Made by a program: the position numbers and the translations under genes. Positions 28,600-31,672 of a stretch of DNA of 31,672 nucleotides are shown piece by piece. The notes beneath the pieces are model-generated. The model saw only the letters and a program-made list of their open reading frames with translations. It did not search any database and was not told where the DNA came from. The stretch's first letter is position 1. Each line of letters opens with the position of its first letter. Location of the stretch: NCBI RefSeq assembly GCF_000003605.2, contig NW_003141813.1, forward strand, positions 7,137-38,808, in the 5' to 3' direction. The DNA comes from Saccoglossus kowalevskii (taxonomy: Eukaryota > Hemichordata > Enteropneusta > Harrimaniidae).

Positions 28600-29121
28600 C
28601 AGTATATGCAGACGATTTTCATCCTACTAGTGACTTTTCAGTGATTCGTTGTGAATCCAAATTATGTGTATAGCCAGAACAAAGCCTCTGGGAAATCATT
28701 TCAACTCAACAGTCGCAAAAAATAAATCTGATACTATTTTATGTTTTTTCTTATTTTTTTTGTCTGTCCCATCAAATGAATTCATGAATCACATCATATT
28801 ATGTCGTACTTTTATGATGTCATTTTAAACAAACTCTATTGGCTGTCAGTCAAAACCAATAAAAATGAAGGATGACTATGATTTTCGGCCACTACTGATG
28901 TTTGTTATATTATGAAAAAATAATTATTGAAAGAAAAATAGTTCAAAAAATATGAATTGGTTATATATTTTTGTATATTGGCAATAAAAAGGAAGATTTT
29001 CATATTTATTTTTTTTGCAAAAATTTCGTTTGCAATCCCATAATGCAATGGACCTTACTTGCATAAAATGGCCGCCAAAATCTTGTCAAGAGCAAGACTC
29101 ACATGACTTGTTTTCTGACCT
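28600..29121 (+). other. 3' flank of TOPBP1, candidate poly(A) signals
   Basis: AATAAA at 28721, 28857 and 28983. ATCCCATAATGCAATGG at 29034-29051 is another ZNF143-like match. No coding signal. Confidence 0.4.
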
Positions 29122-29369
29122 TTAACCTTTTCATCACCAGACTTTCTCGCCCTAATTTTTCTGCACTTTTTTCTTATAATTCTTCAATATATCTGGAAAT
29201 GAACCCTAATTTTGGAGCCAACACACAAAATTTGAGAAAATTTTCATTTTTTATCTTAAAAAATTGACTATTTTTGTCTCAATAGTCTGAAGGAAAGTGC
29301 AAGACTATAAATGGAACTATTTTGTGAATTTTTTTGATAAAAAGAGGGAAGTGGTGGTGAAAAGGTTGA
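29122..29369. mobile_element. T2-family MITE, copy 3
   Basis: Left TTAA at 29122-29125, then CCTTTTCATCACCAGAC. The right end is GTGGTGGTGAAAAGGTTGAA, with TTAA mutated to TTGA. Interior as in copy 1. Confidence 0.82.
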
Positions 29370-29472
29370 ATAGTTTTCCATTCTCTTCCGTCTTATCCAT
29401 GTAATCATAATATTTAGAACAGTGGATGTTGACAGGAGAGAATGTAACGTTATATGAGAAGTAAAAACGTAA

Positions 29473-29687
29473 AGATCTCATGATCATTTCTGTCTAGTGC
29501 TTTTTGTGAAATTTTAAGAAGATTTCAGTGATCATTATCGTCAAAAGTCTGTTTTGTGAGAATTCATTGAGATCTCGGCGGCCATTTTTGTCTAAGGTCT
29601 ATTTTGTAAGATTTTAACGTGGTCCAAGTGACCATTCATCTCTGGTGTGTTTTTGTGAGATTTCACAAAGATCTCAGTGATCATTAA
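29473..29687 (+). repeat. Degenerate ~49-bp tandem repeat, 4.4 copies
   Basis: Diverged units starting AGATCTCATGATCATT (29473), AGATTTCAGTGATCATT (29520), AGATCTCGGCGGCCATT (29570), TGGTCCAAGTGACCATT (29620) and AGATCTCAGTGATCATT (29669). Each is followed by TTTTTGTGAGATTT-like sequence. The last unit is cut by the T1 element at 29684. Confidence 0.8.
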
Positions 29688-29834
29688 AGCGAGGGAGTCG
29701 TCTCTTACACATGCGTCAGATGGCCATAGCGTGTCATTGTTTACAAACAAGTCTCTACCCGTGATCCTTTGCATTTTTAGCGTGTGTTGTCATCATCGCG
29801 CGTGCGCGCGCAGGCGATGACCCTCCCGCTTTAA
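29684..29834. mobile_element. T1-family MITE, copy 5, opposite orientation
   Basis: Reverse-oriented copy with TTAA on both sides (29684-29687 and 29831-29834). Near its right end it has a CpG-rich alternating stretch (CGCGCGTGCGCGCGC). It is inserted in the last unit of a tandem repeat that begins at 29473. Confidence 0.85.
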
Positions 29835-30778
29835 GCATGTAAGGTGTATTTATGTAAGTTTTACTGAAGTAGCAGTGTGTTATCGCTTCTGGGATGTACT
29901 TAAATATTTTTTACTCAAACAACTAGCCGAGCAATTGGTGCGATAGACATCATGGAATTTTGTTCACTTCATTCTAATCATAACCTGATTGGTTATCTCC
30001 CTTGTATTCTGAAATGACAGTGTAATAATACCTGCTGTTTTTTCGTGTTTAGTTATTTTAGATATATACAAATCGTGACTTCTTGTTTGGCGTTCTGTTT
30101 ACAGTGAATCCATGTTATTTTGAAATCACAATTATATTATAGAAAACAACATTTTGTATTTTGTCAACATCTAATGAAGGTAGTGTCTGTAGGCACTTTC
30201 AATTCAATTGACCAATGACATTGCAGCTAAAGTAGCTACAACCAATCAGAAAATGTGTTACTGATTTCTTTTGAGTAAGACTCTCTATAATTGGTTGACT
30301 TAAGCTGCTTGTCTGAAAGATTAATCAGATTGAAAAAACTGAGCTACTGTATCTAAGAATATTCCTTAAATTATCTAATATGCAAATCAATTAATTTATC
30401 GATATAATATCCTTAAAAACTATCTTTATACATGAGATGTGGTTGTTTGTTGTTGTGATTAATTTCATAACAAATTTGTACTGAATTTAATCATATCTAA
30501 ATAGATCAATAATACTGCCCTCTAGTGGTCACTCAACTTTTTTTAATATGTTCAGAGTCCAACTAACGTAAATTACACAAATCTGTAGTTGAACACTGCC
30601 ATTTGTAATGTACGTTTTGTATTTCTCAACTATGTTAAATTTTAAAATTTATCTAGTCATAGCATTTTGCTGGTAAATAAATTTAGCGTTTGTATGTATT
30701 CCTTGCTGTTGTTTTTGTTCTTTGGTTTATATTCTCCGGAAAGTACAAATCCAAGCCAATTGTCCTGTATCAGTTCAG
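29835..30778 (+). other. Intergenic, no gene recognised
   Basis: AT-rich sequence without open frames of note and without recognised repeats, apart from the CTCF-like site at 30516. Confidence 0.5.
30516..30528 (-). promoter_or_regulatory. CTCF-like motif
   Basis: On the minus strand CCACTAGAGGGCA, a full match to the core of the animal CTCF consensus. Located 2.7 kb past the TOPBP1 stop, outside recognised repeats. Confidence 0.45.
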
Positions 30779-31190
30779 TTTTTTTTTTTTTTTGCCAGGC
30801 GACAGTTCCGGACATTGAATGTCGCTGTTGTCTCTCCTGATTTTTTTTGTATGTTCAAATTGCAAGTGCTAGTGCTGACACATAGTGCATTTGCCACAGA
30901 AGTCATATTCATGTTTGGGACTACATGACAGGGCTGTGCGGCCATCTTCCTATCAAATGGCAATTTGTAATGCACTATCCTGGCGTCAACCCGGCTCGGT
31001 CGAACACAAGCATCTGCAGACCTTAACCAAGGTTGCCCCAAAGTCACATTCGTTTGTGAATGAATCTCAACCAGTGGAATTGGCCTTCCCATTGAGTCTG
31101 TGGCACACTCACCCAGGGTAGGGGTCCACCCTTTTGATGTTCAGCCTGAGGTAGGATTTGAACTTGAGTCTACCAGCTATGAGTCGGTGA
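30779..31190 (-). mobile_element. SINE-like retroposon with poly(A) tail
   Basis: On the minus strand it ends in a run of 14-15 A (plus-strand T run at 30779-30792). At its head it has GTTCAAATCC (plus 31154-31163), which fits the RNA polymerase III B box. No convincing A box is seen at the expected distance. Its 3' 100 bp resemble 26545-26680, so it is a dispersed family. Open frames across it have no recognisable similarity. Confidence 0.45.
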
Positions 31191-31335
31191 AAGGTTCCAG
31201 TAAGTTGACGACATGCTGTTTCTGTTTGTGGTACAAGCTGTCTTATGTTCGAGATACAAGAACTCTACAAATAATAGTGAATTGGTTTGAGGTGATGTTT
31301 GGTGAGCCCAAAAATATGATTCTAGTTAGAATTCA
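31191..31335 (+). other. Intergenic, unassigned
   Basis: Between the SINE-like element and the 43-bp tandem repeat; an 83-codon frame crosses both and is not credible. Confidence 0.4.
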
Positions 31336-31609
31336 AGATTCTAGGCATTAGTGGTATATACAGAGTGGAACATCACAAAGATTCTAGGCATGAGTGGTAT
31401 ATACTGAGTGGAATACCACAAAGATTCTAGGCATTAGTGGTATATACTGAGTGGAACATCACAAAGATTCTAGGCATGAGTGGTATATACAGAGTGAAAC
31501 ATCATAAAGATTCTAGGCATTAGTGGTATATACAGAGTGGAATACCACAAAGATTCTAGGCATTAGTGGTATATACTGAGTGGAACAACACAAAGATTCT
31601 AGGCATTAG
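31336..31609 (+). repeat. 43-bp tandem repeat, 6.4 copies
   Basis: Units begin AGATTCTAGGCATTAGTGGT at 31336, 31379, 31422, 31465, 31508 and 31551, with a partial at 31594. Two alternating end types, GGAACATCACAA and GGAATACCACAA, suggest a higher-order unit. It stops 60 bp before the window edge. Confidence 0.95.
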
Positions 31610-31672
31610 CGTGTCTTCTTTGCCATCACAAGAACCACCCTGAACTGGCCTTAAATTCAAAGTCGTCATATA

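Noticed and set aside
31151-31163. tRNA gene on the minus strand
   Set aside because: Only a B box is present; the T-stem does not pair and no cloverleaf can be formed, so it is treated as a SINE head.

Overview
This is eukaryotic, metazoan genomic DNA: AT-rich, intron-dense, with GT-AG introns and no bacterial-style gene packing. It holds the 3' two-thirds of one gene, a TOPBP1 orthologue (DNA topoisomerase 2-binding protein 1, the multi-BRCT scaffold that starts replication origins and activates ATR). I traced 21 coding exons on the + strand from 439 to 27822. Every junction keeps the reading frame, giving 1137 codons plus a stop. The exons encode the end of BRCT3, then BRCT4, BRCT5, a long linker, BRCT6, an ATR-activating segment with its Trp, BRCT7, BRCT8 and a basic C-terminal nuclear-localisation tail. 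BRCT0-2 and the first part of BRCT3 must lie upstream of the window. The species cannot be fixed from this sequence; the mobile-element load and the divergence from vertebrate TOPBP1 suggest an invertebrate animal, probably aquatic.

Most of the introns and the 3' flank are mobile-element debris, mainly short non-autonomous DNA transposons (MITEs). Families seen more than once: (M) about 200 bp, TA-flanked, ends CTGTAAAATACTTTATTTT; (Q) about 200 bp with M-like ends; (A) about 185 bp, CACTGTAACCTC ends; (T1) about 155 bp, TTAA-flanked, AGCGAGAGGGTCGTC ends; (T2) about 245 bp, TTAA-flanked, CCTTTTCACCAC ends; (P) about 360 bp; (R) about 325 bp; (S) about 0.8-1.1 kb with GCGCCC-rich ends. There are also single inverted-repeat elements, two minus-strand remnants of non-LTR retrotransposon C-termini, and a poly(A)-tailed SINE-like retroposon.

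The most striking observation is an M-family element in the first visible intron (951-1147). Its centre has been replaced by about 63 bp of TOPBP1's own BRCT4 exon (4643-4709), a local gene-fragment capture. A second is an A-family element (2636-3520) whose subterminal sequence has expanded into a 23-copy, 32-bp minisatellite; a 188-bp relative at 5486-5673 shows the unexpanded form. Other points: MITE-borne nuclear-receptor-like half-sites, several CTCF-like and ZNF143-like motifs, two tandem splice donors, and a Cys-rich minus-strand ORF with a downstream AATAAA inside an intron. No tRNA, rRNA or CRISPR array was recognised.
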